Source: an uncultured Vampirovibrio sp. (GTDB taxonomy: Bacteria; Cyanobacteriota; Vampirovibrionia; Gastranaerophilales; Gastranaerophilaceae). From it: a stretch of 64,000 nt of DNA. Below, piece after piece: positions 27,967-36,191 of this stretch. The notes beneath the pieces were generated by a model. It ran no database searches. It worked only from the letters and a program-made list of their open reading frames with translations, and was not told the origin of the DNA. Positions within the stretch are counted from its first letter, which is position 1; each line of letters begins with the position of its first letter. The DNA is taken from the NCBI GenBank assembly GCA_910583725.1, contig CAJTXZ010000003.1:20778-84777 (forward strand), read 5' to 3'. The translations under genes were made by a program, and so were the position numbers.

Positions 27967-28098
27967 ATAATGACTATGAATAGCCAAAATTTATATAAAA
28001 ATTTTAAAACGAATCAACGGCATTGTCAACTTTTAATCCTGCATTGACATTTCTCATATTTTTTCCTTATAATTAACGTGAAATCAAGGAGGAGAGAT

Positions 28099-28899
28099 AT
28101 GAAAAAAATTTTATTAACATTATTTTGCATAATAACTTTTGCAATGCAAACTTATGCGGCCGCTTATAGTCCTGAGACAAAGCTCCAAACCATAGGCGAA
28201 ACCTTGCTTACAAAAAATGGCATTACTGCAAAAATTAAATTTGAAGCCACTTCAAAAATACCGGATAATTCAACCTTTGCACAGGATAGAACAATAAGTA
28301 TCGCAAAAGATGAATTGCAGTTTGCAAAAAATGATAACGAAACTGCCGCCGTAATAGCAAATGCAGTAGGAAATATTATTACAGGAAACGCCTCAAAAGA
28401 CAAATTAATTTCTTCTGTTGTGGGGCAAAATTCCTTAAATTCTTCAAACACTACTGCGGGCAATTTAGTTAAAAGCTATGCACAAACAAAGGCAGACAAA
28501 GAGGCAGATGTAATTGCTGTTAATTTAATGGCAAATGCCGGCTACAATCCGCTTGCTGCAATAGTTGTATTAACAAGACAAACACAAACAGCCTGGAATG
28601 CGGTATTAGGAAAACCTGCAAATGCAGACAGGGCAATGAATATATATGATTACACCGTTTATGCTTATCCTGACAAGGCAAAAGCAGGATATAGCTGCAA
28701 TGAATATAAAAATTTCCTTGTATACGCTGACAATATAACCGCACAAAGAAAGGACAATAAGAAACTTTACAATAAATCCCAAAAAGAGCTTGCTAAATAT
28801 AGAAAAAACAGCGTTTCGCAAATTTCAAAATTTAAAACGCGAGGAGCAATGTCCGGCTGGGACGCAGCATATACTATTTTAAACAGCGATAAAAAATAA
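28099..28899 (+). CDS. Secreted M48-like protein with degenerate active site
   Basis: This 266-residue protein has a clear signal peptide ('MKKILLTLFCIITFAMQTYA'). The pattern 'NDNETAAVIANAVGNIITG' (about 78-96) aligns with the M48 helix 'E.ElAaVlAHEiGH', but both His and the catalytic Glu are replaced (A-N-A-V-G). The downstream 'KEADVIAVNLMANAGYNPLA' matches the M48 third-ligand helix 'EyEADrlGl.lm..aGYdP', with its Glu-Ala-Asp retained. I infer a non-catalytic pseudoprotease, perhaps a chaperone or scaffold in the periplasm. The start at 28099 has GGAGGAG upstream; an ATG at 28078 does not. Confidence 0.7.
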   Translation: MKKILLTLFCIITFAMQTYAAAYSPETKLQTIGETLLTKNGITAKIKFEATSKIPDNSTFAQDRTISIAKDELQFAKNDNETAAVIANAVGNIITGNASKDKLISSVVGQNSLNSSNTTAGNLVKSYAQTKADKEADVIAVNLMANAGYNPLAAIVVLTRQTQTAWNAVLGKPANADRAMNIYDYTVYAYPDKAKAGYSCNEYKNFLVYADNITAQRKDNKKLYNKSQKELAKYRKNSVSQISKFKTRGAMSGWDAAYTILNSDKK

Positions 28900-28929
28900 A
28901 AAATTCTTACAAAAATTTATAAACCATTC

Positions 28930-28954
28930 AGCCCTGCTTTAAGCAGGGCTTTTA
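28930..28954 (+). terminator. Intrinsic terminator after the M48-like gene
   Basis: AGCCCTGCTT (28930-28939) pairs with AAGCAGGGCT (28941-28950) and runs into TTTT. The gene stop is 31 bp upstream. Confidence 0.85.
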
Positions 28955-29122
28955 TATTGACACAAGAAAAATTCCGATAATATAAGTATTTATTGGCTAT
29001 AAATATACACCTTGAATATAAAAAGAAGTCATAATGGCAAATCAATAAGATTCTTCCTGCTGCACCAAAATTTTTTAAAATGAATACAAAAATACGTTGC
29101 GCTTCTTATAAACAAACTATTT

Positions 29123-30358
29123 TCATAATGCTTCTTTTCTTATTTTTCTATACTCGGCAGCTGCAGTGAAAACAACATCAGAAGAAGAATTTAATGCCGT
29201 CTCAAGGCTATCTTGAATCACACCAATTATAAAGCCTATCCCAACAACCTGAATAGCAACATCATTTGAAATGCCAAATAATGAGCAGGCAAGAGGGATT
29301 AATAGCAATGAACCACCGGCAACGCCTGATGCACCGCAAGCGGCAAAAGACGCTAATACGCCAAGAATCACTGCCGTTGCTACGCTCACATCGATACCCA
29401 AAGTATGCACGGCAGCAAGAGTCATAACGGTGATAGTAACAGCAGCTCCGCTCATATTTATCGTTGCCCCAAGAGGAATAGAGATAGAATATATATCCTT
29501 ATCAAGTCCAAGCTTTTCGCATAGCGCCATATTTACAGGAATATTGGCAGCAGAACTTCTTGTAAAAAATGCCATAACGCCACTCTCTTTAAGACAAGTA
29601 AATATAAGCGGGTACGGATTTTGTCTTGTTACTATAAATACAATGACGGCATTTGAAACAAAATAAACAAAAAGCATACAAAATGCTAAAAGGAGTACAA
29701 GTTTACCATACTCACTAAAAATTTGCATGCCGCTCGTCGAAACAGCCTGAAAAACAAGTCCCATAATACCAAACGGCGCAAAATTGATAATTTTAGATAC
29801 CACCTTTGAAGTGCATTCGGCAATGTCGGACAAAAAATTCTTGCTTGCTGGTGCTGCAATATTTTTCATAGTAAAGCCAAAAATAACAGCCCAAAATAAT
29901 ATTCCTAAATAATTTCCCGACATAATAGAGCTAACAGGGTTTGAAACTATGTTTACCAAAAGATTATGTAAAATTTCGCTTAAATTAGCGGGAGCACTTG
30001 CAGTCTCAATGCTCTGGACAGATAATGTTATCCCGGTCGGAAAAAGAAAACTTCCTAAAACCGCAGTGCAGGAAGCAAGAAAAGTCGATACCATATAAAG
30101 AAGGACAATGACATTAAAACGCCCATCGCGCCTAACCTTTTCTTGTGATAAAGAACTAATAATTAATATAAATACAAGAATCGGAGCAATGCCTTTAAGT
30201 GCACCAATAAAAAGCTCTCCCATCATTCTTATAAGTTTTAGTTCAGGGAAAAACAGAGCAGCCAAAACACCGAAAATTATGCCCGCTGTAATCCTTAAAA
30301 CAAGATTGGTGTTGTTGTATTTCTTATACAGTTTAGAAAAAAGACCGCTGATGCTCAT
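29123..30358 (-). CDS. sstT: Na+/serine-threonine symporter (SstT, DAACS family)
   Basis: This 411-residue polytopic inner-membrane transporter imports serine and threonine with Na+. Family signatures: re-entrant loop 'MAFFTRSSAANIPVNMALCE', 'SIPLGATINMSGAAVTITVM', and 'ASFAACGASGVAGGSLLLIP', matching the SstT group of glutamate-type symporters. Length and order are normal. AAGGA lies 8 nt before the ATG. It is monocistronic. Confidence 0.9.
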   Translation of the reverse strand: MSISGLFSKLYKKYNNTNLVLRITAGIIFGVLAALFFPELKLIRMMGELFIGALKGIAPILVFILIISSLSQEKVRRDGRFNVIVLLYMVSTFLASCTAVLGSFLFPTGITLSVQSIETASAPANLSEILHNLLVNIVSNPVSSIMSGNYLGILFWAVIFGFTMKNIAAPASKNFLSDIAECTSKVVSKIINFAPFGIMGLVFQAVSTSGMQIFSEYGKLVLLLAFCMLFVYFVSNAVIVFIVTRQNPYPLIFTCLKESGVMAFFTRSSAANIPVNMALCEKLGLDKDIYSISIPLGATINMSGAAVTITVMTLAAVHTLGIDVSVATAVILGVLASFAACGASGVAGGSLLLIPLACSLFGISNDVAIQVVGIGFIIGVIQDSLETALNSSSDVVFTAAAEYRKIRKEAL

Positions 30359-30478
30359 AATTTTCCTTAAAAATTAATACTTCCATATAAAAAATACCAT
30401 AAACAAAGTAATGAAAATAGGGTAAACTATAGCAGCATAATTATCTTCCCCGTATCCGAGTGTTACATTTGACCCGGT

Positions 30479-31378
30479 TTATTTAACTAATTTTTTACAG
30501 AATTTTTTTAAACGTTGAGAAATACTGGATTTTCTTTGTTTTGCACAATACAATCTTTGTCTTTCAACAACAGCCCTAAAATACTCAACATAATTTTCAC
30601 CATAAAATTTTTGAAGAAAATTGGTAAATTGTTCAATATCATTATCACTAGGCATATATGACCATCTTATGGTTAAAATATTAAAAATTTCATATATGAA
30701 ATCAAAAGTACTGTCATTCACCTGAATTGCACCAATATTAGGAAAACAAGGACCATAACTGCTTGTATATGGTTTATTTGCAGGAATTAATTTTTCACCT
30801 TTTATTACACTCATTAATAAGGAATTTGTTATTTGATCCGATTCAATGTCAGTTCTGAGGTGCAAATTCGTGTCATGGAAAACAATTATTGCATCTTTTT
30901 TCAAATATGGTAATACCATTAAAACATCAAGAATTTCGCCGGGATTACTATGCACCGTATCAATCAGGCAGAAGTCTATATCAGCACCAATTATGTCTAA
31001 ATAGTTAAGCGCAAAACCGCCGCAATAAAGTTTCCACTTGTTTTTCAGTTCAGGAAAATTGTCTACATAAAACCCTGTATTTTTATCTTTAATCCTGTAA
31101 TGTTTTTCATTATAGTCACAGGAATAAAGCATAGAATCCTGTATATTTTTTATTGCATTCAAAATCATAACCGAAGAGCCGCCCATAGAAACGCCAAGTT
31201 CCAATACTTTCTTTGGTTGTTTCCTAAGCAGAAGAGTATTTAAAAAAGCTCTGTCCTGATTAGACATTTCGGAATAATTTTTATAATCTTCGCCAAGAGA
31301 ATTCATTATACTAAGCTCAGCTTCATTTGATTCTATTATCTTCAGCCCTGTTCTTGAGTTAGTGAAAAAATGCTGCAC
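30479..31378 (-). CDS. SAM-dependent methyltransferase (Methyltransf_24-like)
   Basis: This 299-residue class I methyltransferase has motif I 'VLELGVSMGGSS', an acidic strand-2 end ('SCDYN') and motif IV-like 'DIDFCLIDTVHSN', with 'DAIIVFHDTN'. These resemble the Methyltransf_24 group, which often modifies surface sugars. The start is GTG at 31378 with AAGGAG 6 nt upstream. It is the last core-looking gene before the accessory block, and a likely left boundary lies just upstream of it. Confidence 0.8.
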   Translation of the reverse strand: MQHFFTNSRTGLKIIESNEAELSIMNSLGEDYKNYSEMSNQDRAFLNTLLLRKQPKKVLELGVSMGGSSVMILNAIKNIQDSMLYSCDYNEKHYRIKDKNTGFYVDNFPELKNKWKLYCGGFALNYLDIIGADIDFCLIDTVHSNPGEILDVLMVLPYLKKDAIIVFHDTNLHLRTDIESDQITNSLLMSVIKGEKLIPANKPYTSSYGPCFPNIGAIQVNDSTFDFIYEIFNILTIRWSYMPSDNDIEQFTNFLQKFYGENYVEYFRAVVERQRLYCAKQRKSSISQRLKKFCKKLVK

Positions 31379-31472
31379 GAAACACTCCTTAAAAATATAA
31401 CTCTTTTAACCATATTACCCGTCATGGTAAGAATAAGCAAGGTGTAAAGTTTCACTTTATATGATTATTATT

Positions 31473-31618
31473 TTACATATAGTTATATAATTTTTGCCAA
31501 TAATTTTTATGCAACTGATTTACAATTTCTTTTATAGTATTTTTAACACTTAATATCTCATTCATCAATTATCTCACTCAAAAATTTATCCAATAACTCT
31601 ATTGTCAGCTACCCTTCA
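31473..31618 (-). pseudogene. Possible gene remnant at the left element boundary
   Basis: On the minus strand a start-less frame reads 'ELLDKFLSEIIDE' and stops at 31560-31558. An ATG at 31565 overlaps it and encodes a 30-residue peptide (MNEILSVKNTIKEIVNQL...) ending at 31473. The 4-8-nt overlap resembles translational coupling. The upstream frame has no visible start and ends abruptly near 31618, where the accessory block begins. This may be a host gene cut by integration, or chance. Confidence 0.3.
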
Positions 31619-31689
31619 AGATGTATTTGACTGCCCATATGATATTGTGGGCGAGAGCGTGTGCAGCATATCTGGAAAGGAGTTTAATA

Positions 31690-31959
31690 ATGAGGAAGTT
31701 TAAGGATGAAGGTTCAGATATCCACAAATACATTTTTGATGCAGGTATGGAAGCAATTTTTACCACGTGCGGTGAAAATTTGCGTGCTGTAAAAGAACAT
31801 TTTAAAAGAGAATGTCCAAACGCAAAACCCAGTGCTTTATACTATACAATCAGAAAATTTAAAGATTATTTGGCTCGAAGAGTAAAAAAGCGGCAAGGGA
31901 AATTTGTCGGGATGGTTAACAACATTATTGAGGTTAATTTTCAAAGGAGAGATAAATGA
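31690..31959 (+). CDS. Small basic hypothetical protein
   Basis: This 89-residue protein ('MRKFKDEGSDIHKYIFDAGM') looks helical and basic towards the C-terminus ('RRVKKRQGK'), with possible HTH character around 'AIFTTCGENLRAVKEHF'. I start at 31690 because AAAGGAG lies 8 nt upstream; the open frame extends to 31621 without a ribosome site. It overlaps the next gene by 4 nt. A GCCCA/TGGGC hairpin lies in its leader near 31632-31650. Function unknown, likely DNA-binding. Confidence 0.6.
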   Translation: MRKFKDEGSDIHKYIFDAGMEAIFTTCGENLRAVKEHFKRECPNAKPSALYYTIRKFKDYLARRVKKRQGKFVGMVNNIIEVNFQRRDK

Positions 31960-32393
31960 TGAGTTTTAACAAACTGATACGGACACTTGGTTATCTGATG
32001 ACAGCATACAGCCTTTTAAAGGCACTTGGTCTTGTAAAAGCAACTGTTTTAGAGAGGATACTGACAGAAAATCAACATGCGGACACCAATAAATTGTTGA
32101 TTGATGGCAAATTCGGGAGTTCATTTGAAGAAATTGCATATCACATAGGCATTAAGGCAGAAGATGTTGAAAATTCCATGCAGGAACTTCAAAAAATCGG
32201 TTTAATTAATTTTGAAATTGATAATGAATTTGTAATAATTAAGGTTAATAAAGAAGCAATTATTAATTTTGTAAAAATTAATGAAAAACGATATTTATAT
32301 AAACCATGGAATGATGGCTTATATATACTTCAGGAAGACGCGGCAAAACACATAGAACAAACTGCACACAGAAGAGTAGACGAAAGCTTTTAA
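31956..32393 (+). CDS. Winged-helix-like hypothetical protein
   Basis: This 145-residue protein has a central segment 'FEEIAYHIGIKAEDVENSMQ' followed by 'ELQKIGLINFEIDNEFVII', a pattern typical of a winged helix (DnaD/replisome-organiser or regulator type). It is translationally coupled to the preceding small basic gene. No partner identifies its role; phage or plasmid origin is likely from the accessory context. Confidence 0.55.
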   Translation: MMSFNKLIRTLGYLMTAYSLLKALGLVKATVLERILTENQHADTNKLLIDGKFGSSFEEIAYHIGIKAEDVENSMQELQKIGLINFEIDNEFVIIKVNKEAIINFVKINEKRYLYKPWNDGLYILQEDAAKHIEQTAHRRVDESF

Positions 32394-32647
32394 CAAGGTT
32401 GTAATCAGAATACAACCGAAACAGGGTAAAATTATACACCCTGAAAATACAAAATGGGCTTAAATGCCCATTTTTAATGCTTTAAAAATATTTCTCTTAA
32501 AGAAATAAAGTAGATGGTAAATGTAACAGCAGTCATGGGAATTTTAACAGGAGTTTAATATTTAATCTTATACAAATTTCAGGCAAAGAATTTAAGGTTT
32601 GTTAAAACGGTAGAGGGGAGGGGATAATTTAAAAATCAAAAACAATA

Positions 32648-32702
32648 ACCCCAGAAACTCAACTTAATGGAAGTCACCGGGGTGTCTATTCACAGTATAA
32701 CA
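32648..32702 (+). ncRNA. Candidate Abi-associated RNA element, upstream copy
   Basis: A closing stem ACCCC (32648-32652) with GGGGT (32679-32683) encloses a hairpin ACTT (32662-32665) with AAGT (32671-32674). Ten nucleotides after the stem comes AGTATAACA (32694-32702). The same layout and the same tail occur at the 3' end of the neighbouring abi gene. It lies in a 391-bp gene-free stretch (32394-32784) that otherwise shows nothing recognisable. Confidence 0.5.
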
Positions 32703-32772
32703 TAATTCATAGCAGATATCAGCAGTATGCTAAAGCTAAAATAAATATTTTGTTTAAAGGATTGGTTTTTCA

Positions 32773-32778
32773 TATAAT
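32773..32778 (+). promoter_or_regulatory. -10 box placing the abi gene on a leaderless mRNA
   Basis: TATAAT ends 6 nt before the ATG at 32785 and no Shine-Dalgarno sequence is present. If this -10 is used, transcription starts at or next to the ATG. Confidence 0.45.
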
Positions 32779-32784
32779 ACAAAT

Positions 32785-33510
32785 ATGGTAATTGCAGAAG
32801 AAGAAATCAAAAAATACGGTTCTACAATAGGTGCAGAAAGATTAAAATCTTTTATCTATAATGAAAATGATACACTTGATATTGTTATAGAACGGTATAA
32901 AAATAATATTAAGGTATCACAGGCATTGTATCCCGAACTGTCAATATTGGAGGTGACATTAAGGAATGCCATTGATACAATGCTTAAAACAAATGTTTCA
33001 GCAAACTGGATTGAAGATGAGGTACAAAAACGCAGTTTATTGCTTGAGAATGAGCATTTAAAATTAATCAGGGCATATAACGAGATTAAAAATTCATATT
33101 CTTCAAGAAATTTTACAACAGGCAAGGTTATTGCAAATTTAAGTTTAGGATTTTGGACCGGGTTATGTTCAAAGAAATATAATTCAATCTTGTGGACAAA
33201 GAAAAACAGGTTTAGCAGCGTGTTTGTTAATTTTCCGGCAGACAACAAACAGCACATTCATTTGGTTTCAATAAAATTACGATCAATAAGACAGTTAAGA
33301 AACAGGATATTCCACCATGAGCCGATATTTAAAAACCCAAAAGCACTTTTAGGTGAATACAATAATATTATGGAAGTTTTGAGTTATCTGCCATGTAATG
33401 ACAGGACAATTTTAAAAGACACGTCAAATTTTCTTTTTGTATACAATGAAGCATTAAAAAACCAAAAACCTAGAGCACTGTACGATAAAATCGTAGGTAG
33501 AAATCTCTAG
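32785..33510 (+). CDS. Abi_2/AbiF-like HEPN ribonuclease candidate
   Basis: This 241-residue protein shows the Abi_2 (AbiD/AbiF) pattern: 'LYPELSILEVTLRNAID' near 49-64, 'ANLSLGFWTGL' near 117-127, and the HEPN catalytic signature R172-x4-H177 in 'RNRIFHHEP'. Members cause abortive infection by RNA cleavage. Related AbiF proteins are reported with a nearby structured RNA (the abiF RNA motif) acting as antitoxin or guide-like partner. Here related RNA structures lie on both sides, the downstream one overlapping the last codons and the stop. The gene is convergent with an XRE repressor. Confidence 0.82.
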   Translation: MVIAEEEIKKYGSTIGAERLKSFIYNENDTLDIVIERYKNNIKVSQALYPELSILEVTLRNAIDTMLKTNVSANWIEDEVQKRSLLLENEHLKLIRAYNEIKNSYSSRNFTTGKVIANLSLGFWTGLCSKKYNSILWTKKNRFSSVFVNFPADNKQHIHLVSIKLRSIRQLRNRIFHHEPIFKNPKALLGEYNNIMEVLSYLPCNDRTILKDTSNFLFVYNEALKNQKPRALYDKIVGRNL

Positions 33511-33532
33511 GTTGTACATTTATAGTATAACA
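33467..33532 (+). ncRNA. Candidate Abi-associated RNA element, downstream copy overlapping the abi stop
   Basis: A 9-bp closing stem AACCTAGAG (33467-33475) with CTCTAGGTT (33505-33513) encloses a perfect hairpin TACGAT (33481-33486) with ATCGTA (33490-33495). Ten nucleotides later comes AGTATAACA (33524-33532), as in the upstream copy. TGTAC at 33479-33483 can alternatively pair with GTACA at 33514-33518, so a pseudoknot is conceivable. The abi stop codon (33508-33510) is inside the stem, so RNA processing and translation could interact. Confidence 0.6.
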
Positions 33533-33573
33533 CATATAGCTGACATTTCAAGGGGTGTTAGACAGGGTTTAAA

Positions 33574-33614
33574 ATCATTGCAACAAACTGGTTCATTTTT
33601 AACAACAAATTCAA
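33574..33614 (+). repeat. Imperfect direct repeat, left copy (right copy at 37997-38034)
   Basis: ATCATTG, eight variable bases, TGGTTCATTTTT and then CAAATTCAA occur here and again at 37997-38034 in the same order and orientation. The two copies bracket 4.4 kb containing the XRE repressor, its divergent genes, DUF6876 and a serine recombinase adjacent to the right copy. This is compatible with recombination or attachment sites. Confidence 0.55.
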
Positions 33615-33639
33615 CAACAAAATCAATCATGAAACAATT

Positions 33640-33669
33640 ATAAATTCATGTATTAAATCATGAATTTAT
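33640..33669 (-). terminator. Hairpin at the 3' end of the XRE gene
   Basis: ATAAATTCATG (33640-33650) is exactly complementary to CATGAATTTAT (33659-33669). It overlaps the XRE stop codon and lies between the convergent abi and XRE genes. It may act as a weak terminator; no long U-tract follows. Confidence 0.45.
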
Positions 33670-34019
33670 TTACCCTCTGCCTTATCTGTTTTATTCAACT
33701 TTAACCCCTTCTGTGCAAATTGCAATGCTTCAAGATAATATTTCTTTTCTTCATCAGATTTAGCGGAGTGTAATATTTTTAATGATTTTAAAAATATTTT
33801 ATCAGAGGTTTTATCTTCAACTTTCATTTCTTCAATATTATATATATCAAAATCAAGAGTTTTAGCAAGTTTTTTTAAAACAGAATAAGTAGGCATATGT
33901 TTTCCTATTTCAATTCTTGATAAATGTTTATTATCAATACCTATTAATTCAGCAAGTTTTTCCTGTGTTAATCCTCTTGCTTTCCTCATTTTACGAATTT
34001 TATCACCTAAATTATCCAT
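33666..34019 (-). CDS. XRE-family repressor (copy 1)
   Basis: This 117-residue protein has an HTH_3 domain at residues 5-60 ('LTQEKLAELIGIDNKHLSRI') and a helical tail with 'KSLKILHSAKSDEEKKYYLE'. The tail is shared with the second XRE gene at 62123-62473 ('KALQILNSATSEQELEYYYG'). It is divergent from the 34179 gene with a 160-bp gap, as expected for an element repressor controlling both directions. Confidence 0.88.
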   Translation of the reverse strand: MDNLGDKIRKMRKARGLTQEKLAELIGIDNKHLSRIEIGKHMPTYSVLKKLAKTLDFDIYNIEEMKVEDKTSDKIFLKSLKILHSAKSDEEKKYYLEALQFAQKGLKLNKTDKAEGK

Positions 34020-34178
34020 TGAATAGCCCCTTATTTAAAGTAATTTTCAATGAAATTTAAACAATAAAACACTACATAATGACGAATAAAACATACTTAA
34101 TAATTCTTGATATATGTAGACAAATAATTTTGTTTCAGGGATAATTGTGTGGGAAGTACAGAACAAGGGGATATAAGG

Positions 34179-34697
34179 ATGGCAGAGGAAAGAACATGCA
34201 CAAAATGTGGTAACAAACTTAATGATGATGAATTATTTTGTGGTGAATGCGGGTGTAAATACAAAGCAGTAGATAATAATTCAACAGATGAACCCAGATA
34301 TTTTGGTTCATTAACTTTAACAAGAGATTATGTTTATCAGTCACATAAGAAAATTGGTGGCAAGTATGCTATATATATCTTTTTAAAGGATATAAGTTCA
34401 ATTGAAATCAGTTATAAATCGCACCCGATATTTATAGTTTTAACTATAATCACAGCTATGCTTGGTTTGATTGGTTATAATCTAATGTACATATTACCCG
34501 ACGATTATGCAACAAATATATCGATCATTGCTTCAATTGTCACTATAATTTTTATTATTTTATTTTTTGTGACACGTTTTCGTATTCTCTCTATAAAGGC
34601 ACATAACAAAGAGCAAATTATAGAAAAATATTCTGGTGGCAGTGAAGTAGAAAAATTTGCAAAAATACTTGTTAATGCAAAACAACAAGCAATATAA
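34179..34697 (+). CDS. Zinc-ribbon membrane protein
   Basis: This 172-residue protein begins with a double-zinc-knuckle ribbon C-x2-C...C-x2-C ('CTKCGNKLNDDELFCGECG'). A PH-like soluble segment follows ('YFGSLTLTRDYVYQSHKKIG'), then two membrane helices (about 88-132) and a short cytoplasmic tail. The start at 34179 has AAGGGG upstream; the GTG at 34149 is less likely. First gene divergent from the XRE repressor. Function unknown. Confidence 0.7.
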   Translation: MAEERTCTKCGNKLNDDELFCGECGCKYKAVDNNSTDEPRYFGSLTLTRDYVYQSHKKIGGKYAIYIFLKDISSIEISYKSHPIFIVLTIITAMLGLIGYNLMYILPDDYATNISIIASIVTIIFIILFFVTRFRILSIKAHNKEQIIEKYSGGSEVEKFAKILVNAKQQAI

Positions 34698-34724
34698 GAC
34701 AACTTGCGGTTTAAGGGGAATAAA

Positions 34725-35277
34725 ATGTATGAAATAATATCAAGCAAAAAAGCAATTATGGTCTTTATTAATGTTTTTACCCTCTTTACTTTAATTAGCA
34801 ATTTAAGTTCTGTTAAGCTTATTTTTGATCTTGTGCTGTCTGTAGAATTTTTGGCGGGCATTATTTTAGCAGTATTACCCATTGCATTTGCTCAAGTATA
34901 TTGGTTAAGAACAAATTTATTTTTGTCAAAATCACTTGTTGAAAGCGCAACAAGAACAATTACACATTAAAAGAACATAAAACAACTAAGATAAGCAACG
35001 TTTATCTTTGCCTTTTAATTTATAACATTGTAGACTTGCTTTATTCGTTTTGCATATCTAAAGCAAGTATTATTGCTTATTTAGCAAATATATATCCTAT
35101 TTGGAATTTAACAAAAATTGAAAACATTGGTTTTTTGCTTTTAGGTATATGCATTTCATTATTTTTAATATACTTTAAAAATCTTACAAAATTGTCTATT
35201 GCCCTGATTGCAAAACTAAAAATAATGCAGATACAAAATTTTACCCAAATTGTGGGAAAAAATTAAAAAATAAATAA
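34725..35277 (+). pseudogene. Decayed zinc-ribbon membrane protein, two frameshifts
   Basis: An intact start (AAGGGG, ATG at 34725) gives two membrane helices and runs to 'SLVESATRTITH' stop at 34970. The +1 frame continues with 'HKTTKISNVYLCLLIYNIVD' and two more helices to about 35190. A third frame then reads 'YCPDCKTKNNADTKFYPNCG' and ends at 35277. That last piece is a zinc ribbon in which the third Cys has become Tyr (KFYPNCG instead of KFCPNCG). Two frame breaks plus a lost metal ligand indicate a dying gene. An assembly error cannot explain the missing Cys. Confidence 0.55.
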
Positions 35278-35296
35278 ATTTAAGGCTTTTTTATTG

Positions 35297-35900
35297 ATGA
35301 AATCATTTAAAAGCACACTCTTAATATTTTTCTTAACTTTAGCAAACGCAGTGTTCACACCTGCGTTTGCTTCATCATTTGAATACGGTTACACAAAATC
35401 GGGGTTTAAATATACAAAGCATAAGCACAGCGAGAGTTCATATCAACATGCATGGTGTTCAGCACACAGAGGAGTTGAGGAATACGAAAATAAAGACAAG
35501 ACAAGGGTAGATTGTTTAGCTGATTACCATGCAATAGAATTTGATTTTGCAAATAAGCGTACCGCAGCTGAGGGCGATAGGGGCAAACGATGAGTTTGAC
35601 CCGTGCCCGTTAAACGCGAGGAACAAGCGATGGGCTGAAAGTATCGGACAGGCATTGCATTATCAAAAAATGACAGGTAAAAAGGCAATGGTTGTATTAA
35701 TTTTAGAAAATTACAACAAGCAAAGAAAATATTTTAAAAGGGTTGAAAAGTTATCTAAAATACATAACTTTGATGTTGAATATGTAACAGGAAGTATTTT
35801 AAACATTAAAAAGATAAAAGATGATAAAGGCAGGGGTATAGGTGAAAAATGCCCATACATTGATTGCAAATGCAACATAAAGAAAAGAAACAGGATTTAA
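35297..35900 (+). pseudogene. Secreted PD-(D/E)xK-nuclease-like gene interrupted by a 70-bp insertion
   Basis: The first part has a signal peptide (ending near 'VFTPAFAS') and 'RVDCLADYHAIEFDFANK'. The second part, in another frame, has 'RWAESIGQALHYQKMTGKK' and 'AMVVLILENYNKQRKYF'. Removing bases 35560-35629 restores one frame reading F-A-N-K-R-W-A-E-S. The joined product, about 176 residues, has D...E-x-D...K/W and Q-x3-Y, a pattern like PD-(D/E)xK nucleases; this is my inference. A frame of 119 residues after the insertion could still be expressed from an internal start. Confidence 0.65.
35560..35629. mobile_element. 70-bp GC-rich palindromic insertion with AAGCG duplication
   Basis: The insert is 59% GC in a region near 30% GC. 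It is bounded by repeats of AAGCG (35555-35559 and 35625-35629; more broadly AATAAGCG/AACAAGCG). It contains an imperfect hairpin GGGGCAAAC (35580-35588) with GTTTGACCC (35594-35602). Its length (70, not a multiple of 3) breaks the host frame. It resembles small palindromic elements of REP/RPE type and is too short to encode a transposase. Confidence 0.6.
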
Positions 35901-36191
35901 GCAGTTTTAAAATTCAAACTAAAACTTTAAATAGCCTTTCAATAACCTTTCAACAATCAAATTTCAAGGCAATAAACAAATGAAGCAGTTATATAAAAGA
36001 TAAGGACTGCTTCATTTTTTAGTGTCAATAAATAACAGTTGCATTGATACATCACACCCAGACGTTTAAACAAAATTAAAGATTAAAAAAAGCCCGAAAT
36101 AACAGATGGTAATTAAGGAGGCTATTTCAGGCAAAGATTATATTATTGAGCTAAAAGAAGAAGAACGAATGAGGTATTATGAAAATGAGGT

